Positions 50,951 to 59,216 of a stretch of DNA of 64,000 bases are shown piece by piece. The notes under the pieces were generated by a model. The model was not told where the DNA came from, did not search any database, and was given only the letters and a program-made list of their open reading frames with translations. The stretch is from the NCBI RefSeq assembly GCF_900111925.1, contig NZ_FOKA01000010.1, positions 62,001-126,000 on the forward strand, written 5' to 3'. The position numbers were made by a program, and so were the translations under genes. The stretch comes from Cellulomonas marina. Lineage in GTDB: Bacteria > Actinomycetota > Actinomycetes > Actinomycetales > Cellulomonadaceae. Every line of letters starts with the position of its first letter. Position 1 is the first letter of the stretch.

Positions 50951-53900
50951 CGCGGCACCACCTGCTCGTGCGCCAGGAGGTCCTCCCACAGCGCGACGGA
51001 CAGGGCGCCGAACCGCGTGGGGTGCCCCGGGGCGCGCGCGGCCTCGGCAGGCGTCGGACGCGGGGCGAGGACGTCGTCGGCCGACATGCCGGCGCCCCAC
51101 ACCTGCACGTGGTAGCCGTCGGTCAGGTCGAAGCCGCCGGCGCCGCGGGCGGCGTCCTCGGGCGTGCCCAGCTCGGCACGCGCCGCAGCCTCCGCGTCGT
51201 CGGCGGTGGCCGCCGGACCGGTGAGGGCGCGGGCGTAGGCGCAGGACGCGGCGAGCGGGAGCGGCAGCACCTCGCGGCGGGCCGCGTCGTGCAGCACGAC
51301 GAGGTCGGCCAGCAGCCGGGCGGCCCGGTCCGGTGCCGGCGCGGCGAGGAGGGCCGCGCGGTTCGCCGACCCGCTACCGGGGCCGCGGCCGATGGTCGTG
51401 GCGCTGAAGGTCCGGCCGGGCAGCGCCGCTGTCAGTGCGAGCAGGCCCAGCCACGCGCGCAGGCGGTGCTTGGCGGCGAGCCGCGACAGCACGACCCGGA
51501 CCAGCACGTCCCCGCGGACGCCGTCGACCGTCCCCGTCAGCCGGCGACCGGTGACCACCTGGCCGTCAGGTCCGGGGTGCGGCGGCAGGGTGAGGGCCAC
51601 GTCGAGGGCCACGGGGTCCGCCGCCAGCGCGTCGCCGGCGGCGTCGAGCACGCCCTGGACCCGCTGCCGAACCGTCCCCATGACCGTGCCGCCCAGCTCG
51701 CCGGGCGGCACGTGCCCCCGCCGGCGCTCGGCTGCGACCGCGGCGTCGAGCCCGGTCCCGGCCAGCACGGTCGCCAGCACGCGGTTCCCCACGTCCCACA
51801 TCGCGAGGCCGTCCAGCTCGAGGGGCAGCCGGTCCTCCAGCGGCGGCTCGTCGCGCGGCGGCACGACGCCCAGCCGCCCGCGCACCAGGGCGCGGACCGG
51901 GTGCTCGAGCACGACGACGAGGTCGTCGAGGTCGACGTCGGGCACCCCGCTGCTGACCGTGGCGGTGGTGGCGGTGGTGGCGGTGGTGGCGGTGCCGGAC
52001 GTCGGGGCGGCGTCCGCGCCGGCCGGGCCGAGGGGGGCCGGGAGGAACGGGGCGGCGGCCGTGCGCGGCTCCCGGGCCCGGCGGGCCGCGGCCAGGTCGA
52101 CCGCATCGAAGCTGAAGGGGCCTGGCCGCCCCAGCGCGCCGTCGACGAAGTTGCGCTCGTCGACGGTCTGCAGCGGGTGCCGGACCACCCGCGCCCGGGC
52201 GTCGCGCCCGTCCGTGGACGCCACCGCGTCGTCGAGCGCGTCCAGGAGCTCGCCCACCGGGACGGCCGGCGGACGGCGGGCACCCGTGCGCTCGTCCGCA
52301 CCGGCGTGGACCACGACGAGGTGGTCGGTGGCGCTGAGCACGGCGTCGAGGAAGAGCTGGCGGTCCTCCTGGCGCCGGTCCCGCTCGCCCACCAGGGGTC
52401 GCCGCGCCAGCACGTCGTCGCCGTCGGGGCCGCCGCCGCGGGGGAACGCGCCGTCGTCCATGCCGAGCAGCGCGACCACGCGGTGGGGGACGGCGCGCAT
52501 GGGCGCGAGGCTGCACACGGTCAGCGCCCCGGTCCGGAAGCCGGAGCGGGTGGGCCGGGCGCGCAGGCGTGGCTCGAGGGCGGCGGCGACGTCCGGCAGG
52601 CGCAGCTCGGGGTCGCCACCGTCGGCGGACGTGCGGCGCAGGTCCGCCAGGACGCGCTCCGCCTCGACCGACTGCCACCGGTCGGCCGGCGCCACGTCGG
52701 TGAGGAGCGCGAGCGCGTCCGTCAACGCGTCGCACCACGCCGTCGCGGGACGCGTGCCGTCGAGGGACGCGAGCACGGCCGACAGGCGGTCGACGAGCTC
52801 CGTCAGCCGGCCCACGAGGTCCACGTCCGTGCTGCCCACGTCGTCGACGGGCAGGGCGTGCTCCACGTACCGGCCGTCCTCCTCCGCCATCGCCACGCCC
52901 AGCGCCAGCCGGTCCAGCGCGGCGGACCAGGTGCCCTGGGCGACGCGGCCGAGGCCGTAGCGCGCGCGCCGACCCGTGTCCTCCCCCCACCGCACCCCGG
53001 TCTCGACCGCCCACGCCCGCACCCGGTCGAGGTCGGCGTCGTCGAGGTCGAAGCGGCGCCGGACCGGTGGCTGCCCCGCCAGGTCGACGACCGCCGACGC
53101 GGTGACGCGGGACGCGGCGAGCTCCAGGAGGGTCGCGAGCACGACGAGCACGGGGTTGGCACGGGCGGGTGCACGGTCCGCGATCCGCACCCGCAGCGTG
53201 CGCCCGGGGTGGTCCGCTGCGACAGCGGACGAGCCGCCCGGACCGTCCACCGCGGCCTCGCCCGTCGCGACCGGGCCCAGCACGGCCTCGACGAGCGGCG
53301 CGAACGCCTCGACGTCCGGGCACAGCACGACGACGTCGCGCGGCTCGAGCGTGGGGTCGTCCGCCAGCAGTCCCACGAGGACCTCGCGCAGCACCTCGAC
53401 CTGGCGCGCGCGGCCGTGGCACGCATGGACCTGGACGGTCCGGTCCTCGGCCGCAGCCACGTGCACGGGCCCGCCCCGACGGTCCTCCGCCAGGCGGGTC
53501 TGCAGCGCGCCGAGGACGGTCGTGGGCCGCGGCCGTGCGGGCAGGAGCTCCACGTGGTCCGGCCCGGCTGCCAGGACCCGGGCGCCGAGCTCGACCGCGT
53601 CGCCGGCCGTGGCGGTCAGCAGCCGGTGCCGGGCGACCCGTGGCAGCGCGGCCCGGGCCAACGGCGGCCGCAGGTCCAGGTCCGCCAGCCGCTGCCACAG
53701 CGCCAGGGACGGCTGCGGCAGCCACAGGTGCACCTCCCGGTGGGCGGCGAGCGCCCCGAGCACCCGCAGCCCCTGCGCGGGCAGCGCGGTGGCGCCGAGC
53801 ACGGACACGCGGGCCGGCAGGTCCACCAGGCCCGGGTCGGCGACCAGCGCCGCGACGGCGTCGTCGAGCCGCTCCGCCGGGGCCGGGACCCCCAGGCGCT

Positions 53901-54528
53901 CGCGGACCGCGCGCCAGAGGCGGGCCTGCCAGGCGAGGTCGGGTGCGAGCGGCGCGCCCGTGCCGTCCTCGTCGTCGCCCGCCGCCCACGCGACGACCAT
54001 GGCCGGGCGTTCCTCGTCGTACCGGACGAGGAGGCGCGCCAGGTGCTGCGCGAGCGGGAGCCGCCGGCCGCGACGGACGTCGTCGTCGGGCGTGCCGAGG
54101 TGGCGCACCACGGGGGCGAGCCACGGCTCCTCGGCCCTCTCGTCCAGCACGGCCAGCACCGTCCACGCCAGCGCGGACCGGGACCACGGGTCGCGCTCGC
54201 CGTCCGGGTGGCCCACGACCGCGGCGAGGGCGTCCGCCACGAGCCGCCGCGGGGGGTCGAAGCGCACGTTGGCGCAGATCCCGTCGCCACCTCCCTCGCC
54301 GTCGGACCCGAGGCGCCGCGCCAGGCGCTGCGCCACCCACCGTTCCACGCCCCGCGTCGGCACGGCCACGACGTCGGGGACGAACGGGTCCGCGGGCACG
54401 TCCGCCAGCACGGCACCCAGCGCGTCGACCAGCACGTCGAACCGCTCGGCCACGTGCACCCGCAGAGCACCCCTGCGGACGCCGACGCCTGCGCCCCCAC
54501 CTGCGGCGTCGCCGGCTGCCCCTGTCAT
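50947..54528 (-). CDS. recC: Exodeoxyribonuclease V subunit gamma, RecC
   Basis: About 1193 residues from ATG at 54528. A typical RecC architecture: inactive helicase-like domains with PTRGVERWVAQRLA near the N-terminus, WLPQPSLALWQRL, and the hallmark LAPMRAVPHRVVALLGMDDGAFPR in the middle. The C-terminal nuclease-like domain lacks catalytic residues, as expected. RecC recognises Chi and guides the strands in RecBCD. A short (TAT)n linker (ATTATTATTAT) is encoded by a 9-bp GGTGGTGGC-like repeat near 51.96-51.99 kb. First gene of the recCBD operon. Confidence 0.93.
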   Translation of the reverse strand: MTGAAGDAAGGGAGVGVRRGALRVHVAERFDVLVDALGAVLADVPADPFVPDVVAVPTRGVERWVAQRLARRLGSDGEGGGDGICANVRFDPPRRLVADALAAVVGHPDGERDPWSRSALAWTVLAVLDERAEEPWLAPVVRHLGTPDDDVRRGRRLPLAQHLARLLVRYDEERPAMVVAWAAGDDEDGTGAPLAPDLAWQARLWRAVRERLGVPAPAERLDDAVAALVADPGLVDLPARVSVLGATALPAQGLRVLGALAAHREVHLWLPQPSLALWQRLADLDLRPPLARAALPRVARHRLLTATAGDAVELGARVLAAGPDHVELLPARPRPTTVLGALQTRLAEDRRGGPVHVAAAEDRTVQVHACHGRARQVEVLREVLVGLLADDPTLEPRDVVVLCPDVEAFAPLVEAVLGPVATGEAAVDGPGGSSAVAADHPGRTLRVRIADRAPARANPVLVVLATLLELAASRVTASAVVDLAGQPPVRRRFDLDDADLDRVRAWAVETGVRWGEDTGRRARYGLGRVAQGTWSAALDRLALGVAMAEEDGRYVEHALPVDDVGSTDVDLVGRLTELVDRLSAVLASLDGTRPATAWCDALTDALALLTDVAPADRWQSVEAERVLADLRRTSADGGDPELRLPDVAAALEPRLRARPTRSGFRTGALTVCSLAPMRAVPHRVVALLGMDDGAFPRGGGPDGDDVLARRPLVGERDRRQEDRQLFLDAVLSATDHLVVVHAGADERTGARRPPAVPVGELLDALDDAVASTDGRDARARVVRHPLQTVDERNFVDGALGRPGPFSFDAVDLAAARRAREPRTAAAPFLPAPLGPAGADAAPTSGTATTATTATTATVSSGVPDVDLDDLVVVLEHPVRALVRGRLGVVPPRDEPPLEDRLPLELDGLAMWDVGNRVLATVLAGTGLDAAVAAERRRGHVPPGELGGTVMGTVRQRVQGVLDAAGDALAADPVALDVALTLPPHPGPDGQVVTGRRLTGTVDGVRGDVLVRVVLSRLAAKHRLRAWLGLLALTAALPGRTFSATTIGRGPGSGSANRAALLAAPAPDRAARLLADLVVLHDAARREVLPLPLAASCAYARALTGPAATADDAEAAARAELGTPEDAARGAGGFDLTDGYHVQVWGAGMSADDVLAPRPTPAEAARAPGHPTRFGALSVALWEDLLAHEQVVPR

Positions 54529-54535
54529 GCCGGCG

Positions 54536-54541
54536 ATGCTA
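54536..54541 (-). promoter_or_regulatory. Candidate -10 box of recC (leaderless)
   Basis: On the minus strand TAGCAT ends 7 nt before the recC ATG, the spacing expected if transcription starts at the A of the start codon. No ribosome binding site is visible. No clear -35 box. Confidence 0.45.
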
Positions 54542-54624
54542 GGCCAGGGGTCCGACACGACCGCCGGTCGCGCCGTCCCCTGTGGACGCCCGCGGTCAGG
54601 ACCGGACCAGCGGCAGGCCCGGCG

Positions 54625-55560
54625 TCACGGGACGATGTGCCCCGCCGTCCGGAACAGCTCGTACCACTCCGCCCGCGTCAGCGGCAGGTCCGACCCCAGC
54701 GCCGCGTCCGTCACGCGCTGCGGCGTCGTCGTCCCGAGCACCACCTGCATCTGCGCGGGGTGCCGGGTGATCCAGGCCGTCGCGACGGCGATGGGCGGCA
54801 CGTCGTACCGCGCCGCCAGCCGGTCGATGACCGCGTTGAGCTCGGCGTAGTCGGGGTTGCCGAGCAGCACGCCGGTGAAGAACCCGGCCTGGAACGGGGA
54901 CCACGCCTGCACCGTGATGTCGTGCAGGCGGCAGTAGTCGACGATCCCGCCGCCGTCGCGGACCACGGACTGGTCCTCGGCCAGCATGTTCGCGGCCACG
55001 CCCTGCGCGACGAGCGGCGCGTGCGTGATGGACAGCTGGAGCTGGTTGGCGACGATCGGCTGCGTCACGTGCTTCTTCAGCAGGTCGATCTGCCGCGGCG
55101 TGTGGTTGGAGACGCCGAACGCGCGCACCTTCCCGGCGGCGTGCAGCTCGTCGAACGCGCGCGCCACCTCCTCCGGCTCGACGAGGGCGTCGGGCCGGTG
55201 CAGCAGCAGGATGTCGATCCGGTCGGTCCGCAGGGCGCGCAGCGACCCCTCGACCGAGGACGTGATGTGCTCGTAGGAGAAGTCGAAGTAGCCCTCGTCC
55301 TTCACGATGCCGCACTTGGTCTGGATGGTCAGCGCGTCGCGCTCCGACGGCGTCAGCGCCATGGCCTCCGCGAACCGCTCCTCGCAGCCGTGCAGCGTGC
55401 TGCCGTAGATGTCGGCGTGGTCCACGAAGTCGATGCCCGCGTCGCGGGCGGCGTGCACGAGGGCGCGCACCTCGTCGTCGGTCTTGTCCTGGATGCGCAT
55501 GAGCCCGAGGACGACGTTCGGGGCGCTGATGTCGGTACCGGGCAGGGTGAGGGTCTTCAC
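54625..55560 (-). CDS. Aldo/keto reductase (YdhF-like)
   Basis: 311 residues from GTG at 55560. The barrel shows the catalytic tetrad segments: FVDHADIYGSTLHGCEE (Asp, Tyr), IQTKCGIVKDEG (Lys) and DILLLHRPDAL (His). The NADPH-binding end has VLGTTTPQRVTDAAL. The overall pattern fits the YdhF/AKR11-like group of NADPH oxidoreductases with unknown physiological substrate. It is divergent from the ABC-F gene with only about 18 bp between start codons. Confidence 0.9.
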   Translation of the reverse strand: MKTLTLPGTDISAPNVVLGLMRIQDKTDDEVRALVHAARDAGIDFVDHADIYGSTLHGCEERFAEAMALTPSERDALTIQTKCGIVKDEGYFDFSYEHITSSVEGSLRALRTDRIDILLLHRPDALVEPEEVARAFDELHAAGKVRAFGVSNHTPRQIDLLKKHVTQPIVANQLQLSITHAPLVAQGVAANMLAEDQSVVRDGGGIVDYCRLHDITVQAWSPFQAGFFTGVLLGNPDYAELNAVIDRLAARYDVPPIAVATAWITRHPAQMQVVLGTTTPQRVTDAALGSDLPLTRAEWYELFRTAGHIVP

Positions 55561-55578
55561 ACCGACGAGGATGGACCC

Positions 55579-57225
55579 ATGACGGCGACCGTGCAGGCGA
55601 AGGGTGTGGGGGCGGGCTTCGGGGACCGGGAGCTGTTCACGGGGGTCGAGCTCGTCGTCGCGCCCGGGGACGTGGTGGGTCTCGTCGGGCCGAACGGGGC
55701 CGGCAAGAGCACGCTGCTGCAGGTCCTGGCCGGCCGTCGCGCGCCGGACGCGGGGACCGTGAGCGTCTCCCCGCCCGACGCGCGGCTGGGGTACCTCGCG
55801 CAGGAGGTGGAACGGCTGCCCGACGAGACCGTGCGCGCCCACCTCGAGCGGCGCACCGGCGTGGCCGCCGCGCAGGCGGCGATGGACGCGGCGGCCGACG
55901 CGCTGGGCGCCGGCGAGGCCGGCGCCGACGACCGCTACGCCACCGCCCTCGAGGACTGGCTGGCCCTCGGCGGCGCGGACCTCGACACGCGGCTGGGGCA
56001 GGTCGCGGAGGAGATCGGGCTGGGCGTCGACCTCGACGCGGCGATGACGTCCCTGTCCGGCGGGCAGGCGGCGCGCGTGGGCCTGGCCGCGCTCCTGCTG
56101 TCCCGCTACGACCTCTACCTGCTCGACGAGCCGACGAACGACCTCGACGCCGCCGGGCTGGACCTGCTCGAGGACTTCGTCGCCAGGTCCGAGGCGCCCG
56201 TCGTCGTCGTCAGCCACGACCGCGAGTTCCTCAGCCGGACCGTGACGAGCGTCGTCGAGATCGACCGCAGCCTCCAGCGCGTCCTCGTCTACGGCGGCAG
56301 CTACGACGCCTACCTCGAGGAGCGCTCGACGGCCCGACGCCGCGCCCGCGAGGCGTACGAGGAGTACGCCGGCCGACGCGACGCCCTGGCTGCCCGCGCC
56401 CGCATGCAGCGCGCGTGGATGGAGAAGGGCGTGCGCAACGCCCGCCGCAAGGCCACCGACAACGACAAGCACGTGAAGGCGTTCCGCGGGCAGACCTCGG
56501 AGAAGCAGGCGGCGAAGGCCCGGCAGAGCGACCGCGCGCTGGAGCGCCTGGAGGTGGTGGAGGAGCCGCGCAAGGAGTGGCAGCTGCAGATGTCGATCGC
56601 CGCGGCGCCGCGGGCCGGTGCCGTCGTGGCCACCGCGCGGGCGGCGGTCGTCGAGCGCGGCGGCTTCCGGCTCGGGCCGGTGGACCTGCAGCTCGACTGG
56701 CAGGACCGCGTCGCGGTGACCGGTCCCAACGGTGCCGGCAAGTCCACCCTGCTCGGCCTGCTGCTGGGCCGCGTGCGTCCGACGAGCGGGGACGCCGGCC
56801 TCGGCCCGGCGGTGCTCGTCGGGGAGGTGGACCAGGCGCGCGCGCTGTTCGAGGGCGACGAGCCGCTCGCCGACGCCTTCGCCCGCCAGGTGCCGGACTG
56901 GACGGGCGCGGACGTGCGCACGCTGCTGGCGAAGTTCGGGCTCGGGCGCCACCACGTGCCGCGGCCCGCGTCGTCGCTGTCGCCGGGGGAGCGCACACGG
57001 GCGGCGCTGGCGCTGCTGCAGGCCCGGGGCGTGAACCTCCTCGTGCTCGACGAGCCCACGAACCACCTGGACCTGCCCGCGATCGAGCAGCTCGAGGCCG
57101 CCCTGGAGGCCTTCGACGGCACGCTGCTGCTCGTCACGCACGACCGGCGGATGCTCGAGACGGTGCGGCTGACGCGGCGGCTGCACGTGGAGGACGGGGT
57201 GGTCGAGGAGGTCGCCGCGGGGTGA
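55579..57225 (+). CDS. ABC-F family ATPase
   Basis: 548 residues with two ABC domains and no membrane segment. Both Walker A motifs are GPNGAGKSTLL. Signatures are LSGGQAARVGLAALLLS and LSPGERTRAALALL. Walker B segments are LYLLDEPTNDLD and LLVLDEPTNHLD, each with catalytic Glu. A charged interdomain linker (about 260-330: ARARMQRAWMEKGVRNARRKATDNDKH) fits the P-site tRNA interaction motif of ABC-F translation factors. It likely acts on ribosomes; a role in antibiotic resistance versus housekeeping translation is undecided. The start codon sits 18 bp from that of the divergent aldo/keto reductase. Confidence 0.9.
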   Translation: MTATVQAKGVGAGFGDRELFTGVELVVAPGDVVGLVGPNGAGKSTLLQVLAGRRAPDAGTVSVSPPDARLGYLAQEVERLPDETVRAHLERRTGVAAAQAAMDAAADALGAGEAGADDRYATALEDWLALGGADLDTRLGQVAEEIGLGVDLDAAMTSLSGGQAARVGLAALLLSRYDLYLLDEPTNDLDAAGLDLLEDFVARSEAPVVVVSHDREFLSRTVTSVVEIDRSLQRVLVYGGSYDAYLEERSTARRRAREAYEEYAGRRDALAARARMQRAWMEKGVRNARRKATDNDKHVKAFRGQTSEKQAAKARQSDRALERLEVVEEPRKEWQLQMSIAAAPRAGAVVATARAAVVERGGFRLGPVDLQLDWQDRVAVTGPNGAGKSTLLGLLLGRVRPTSGDAGLGPAVLVGEVDQARALFEGDEPLADAFARQVPDWTGADVRTLLAKFGLGRHHVPRPASSLSPGERTRAALALLQARGVNLLVLDEPTNHLDLPAIEQLEAALEAFDGTLLLVTHDRRMLETVRLTRRLHVEDGVVEEVAAG

Positions 57226-57259
57226 AGGGGTGACGCCGGGGCGTGCGACGCTGTCGTCC

Positions 57260-57694
57260 ATGGCCTTCTTCCGCCGCCGCGACCGCGTCCGGGCCGACCT
57301 CGTCGAGGGCTTCGCCGTCACCGAAGCGGTCGCGCTGCAGACGGCGCTGGTCGGCGCGCTGCGGCCGGCGGAACGGGCGTCCGGCGCGGCCGTCCCCGCC
57401 GAGCTCGTGCTCGAGGCCGGGCTGGACGGGCGGGTCGTCGTCGTGTGGCGCAACGCCGTCGTGGGCTTCGTCCCGCCGGCGCGCGAGCGGGAGCTGGCCG
57501 TGCGGGTGGCGGGGGCGGGCCGCGCCCTGCTGACGGTCGCCGGGGCGGTGCACCGGGACGGCCCCTCCGGTCCGTGGCGGGTGTGGGCGGGGCCGGTCCC
57601 GCCGGCGGGCTTCCCGCGGCCCGCGCCCGACGAGGACCGCCTCGCCCCGCCGCCCCGGCGCGTGCTCGGCATCCCGCTCACCGACGGGCCGTAG
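57260..57694 (+). CDS. Hypothetical protein with HIRAN-like domain
   Basis: 144 residues from ATG at 57260. Basic N-terminus MAFFRRRDRVRADL, then beta-rich region with VPAELVLEAGLDGRVVVVWRNAVVGFVPPARERELAVRV. The spacing of a VxVxxxxxxVGFVPP strand-turn followed by a helix resembles HIRAN-type domains. This is a weak resemblance. Located between ABC-F and dinB on the same strand, with a 35-bp gap to the former. No function assigned. Confidence 0.55.
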   Translation: MAFFRRRDRVRADLVEGFAVTEAVALQTALVGALRPAERASGAAVPAELVLEAGLDGRVVVVWRNAVVGFVPPARERELAVRVAGAGRALLTVAGAVHRDGPSGPWRVWAGPVPPAGFPRPAPDEDRLAPPPRRVLGIPLTDGP

Positions 57695-57758
57695 GGCCAC
57701 CGCGGCCGACCGGCGGCAGCAGCGCCGCGGCGGGGCTGGTGCGATGTCGGTGGCCGGG

Positions 57759-57774
57759 TAGAACATGTGTTCGT
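57759..57774 (+). promoter_or_regulatory. LexA (SOS) box at the dinB start
   Basis: TAGAACATGTGTTCGT contains GAAC-N4-GTTC, the core of the Gram-positive/actinobacterial LexA operator (consensus CGAACATATGTTCG-like). It overlaps a TAGAAC -10-like hexamer and runs into the proposed GTG start at 57773, so LexA binding would block transcription initiation directly. Confidence 0.8.
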
Positions 57775-59155
57775 GAGGACGACGAGAGGCGACCGGCCGG
57801 CAGGCGGAGCAGCGCCGCCCGCGACCGGCGACACCGCGGGCGACACCGGGGAGGTGCGCCGGCGCGCGGCGATCCTGCACGCCGACCTCGACGCCTTCTA
57901 CGCCTCCGTCGAGCAGCGGGACGACCGGCACCTGCGCGGGCTGCCCGTGGCCGTCGGCGGCGCGGCCGGTGGCGGCGTCGTGCTCGCCGCGTCCTACGAG
58001 GCGAAGCGACGCGGCGTGCGGACGGCGATGGGTGGGCGGCAGGCGCTCGCCATGTGCCCGGACCTCGTCTTCGTCCGGCCGCGCTTCGACGCCTACGTCG
58101 AGGCGAGCCGGGCGGTCTTCGCGGTGTTCCGGGACACGACGCCGCAGGTGCAGGCCGTGTCCATCGACGAGGCGTTCCTGGACGTCGCGGGTCTGCACCG
58201 GATCGACGTGCCGCCCGTGGACATCGCCGCGCGCGTGCGCCGGCGGGTGGCGCAGGAGGTGGGGCTGCCCATCACGGTCGGGGTGGCCCGCACGCCGTTC
58301 CTGGCGAAGGTCGCCAGCCGGGTGGCCAAGCCCGACGGGCTGCTGCTGGTCGACCCCGACGGGGAGGACGCGTTCCTGCACCCGCTCCCGGTCGAGGTGC
58401 TGTGGGGGGTGGGCGAGGTGACGGCGGCGAAGCTGCACGCCCACGGGCTGCGCACCGCGGGGGAGGTGGCCGCCCTGCCGGTGGGCGTGCTCGTCGGGCT
58501 GCTCGGGCCCGCAGCGGGTGCGCACCTCCATGCCGTCGTGCACGGCCGCACGCCGGTCCGGGTCGTCACGGACCGGGCGCGCGGGTCGATCGGCGCCCAG
58601 CGGGCGATCGGCCGCGGCCCGCACGAGGACGCCTTCGTCCGGGCGGCGCTGCAGGGCCTCGTGGACCGCGTCTGCCGGCGGCTGCGGGCGGCGCGGTCGA
58701 CGGCGCGCACCGTCGTGCTGCGGCTGCGGTTCGGCGACTACACGAAGGCGACGCGCTCCCGATCGCTGCCGCAGGCCACGGCGTCGACGGCCGACGTGGC
58801 GGCGGCCGCGCTGCGCCTGCTCGACGAGGCCGGGCCGCTGGTCCGCGAGCGCGGGATCACGCTCGTCGGGGTCGCGCTGACCGGCCTCGGCTCCGACGCG
58901 TACCTGCAGCCGGCGCTGGCGCTCGACGGGCCGGACCGGACGGGCGTCGACGCGGCCCTGGACGCCGTGGCCGAGCGGTTCGGGTCCGGGACGGTCCTGC
59001 GCGGCAGCCTGCTGCGGCGGGGGGAGGGCTTCGAGGCCCCCCTGCCCGACGAGGGGCCGCCACGCGCGAGCCCGCCACGCGCGAGCCCGCCACGCGTGGC
59101 CCCGCCGGACGCGACCCCGCCGCGCGGGACCCCGCGACACCGTCCCGAGATGTGA
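57773..59155 (+). CDS. dinB: DNA polymerase IV (Y-family)
   Basis: About 460 residues. I choose the GTG at 57773; a GTG two codons earlier lies in the LexA box and a leaderless transcript would begin near 57773. Catalytic acids are Asp38 in LHADLDAFYASVEQ and Asp132/Glu133 in VSIDEAFLDV. The steric-gate region, KVASRVAKPDG and helix-hairpin-helix LWGVGEVTAAKL follow, with a little-finger domain ending near residue 410. The C-terminus is a Pro/Arg/Ala repeat tail with no clear beta-clamp motif visible. Translesion synthesis under SOS control is expected. Confidence 0.93.
   Translation: MRTTRGDRPAGGAAPPATGDTAGDTGEVRRRAAILHADLDAFYASVEQRDDRHLRGLPVAVGGAAGGGVVLAASYEAKRRGVRTAMGGRQALAMCPDLVFVRPRFDAYVEASRAVFAVFRDTTPQVQAVSIDEAFLDVAGLHRIDVPPVDIAARVRRRVAQEVGLPITVGVARTPFLAKVASRVAKPDGLLLVDPDGEDAFLHPLPVEVLWGVGEVTAAKLHAHGLRTAGEVAALPVGVLVGLLGPAAGAHLHAVVHGRTPVRVVTDRARGSIGAQRAIGRGPHEDAFVRAALQGLVDRVCRRLRAARSTARTVVLRLRFGDYTKATRSRSLPQATASTADVAAAALRLLDEAGPLVRERGITLVGVALTGLGSDAYLQPALALDGPDRTGVDAALDAVAERFGSGTVLRGSLLRRGEGFEAPLPDEGPPRASPPRASPPRVAPPDATPPRGTPRHRPEM
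59057..59131 (+). repeat. 15-bp minisatellite at the dinB 3' end
   Basis: Five 15-bp units based on CCGCCACGCGCGAGC; the first two are identical and the rest diverge. They encode (PPRAS)n-like residues in the polymerase tail. Confidence 0.85.
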
Positions 59156-59216
59156 CCGTGACCGCGCCGCCTTACTGTCGAAGGCGATCCCCGTCCCCAA
59201 CGCCCGAGGCGTCCCC

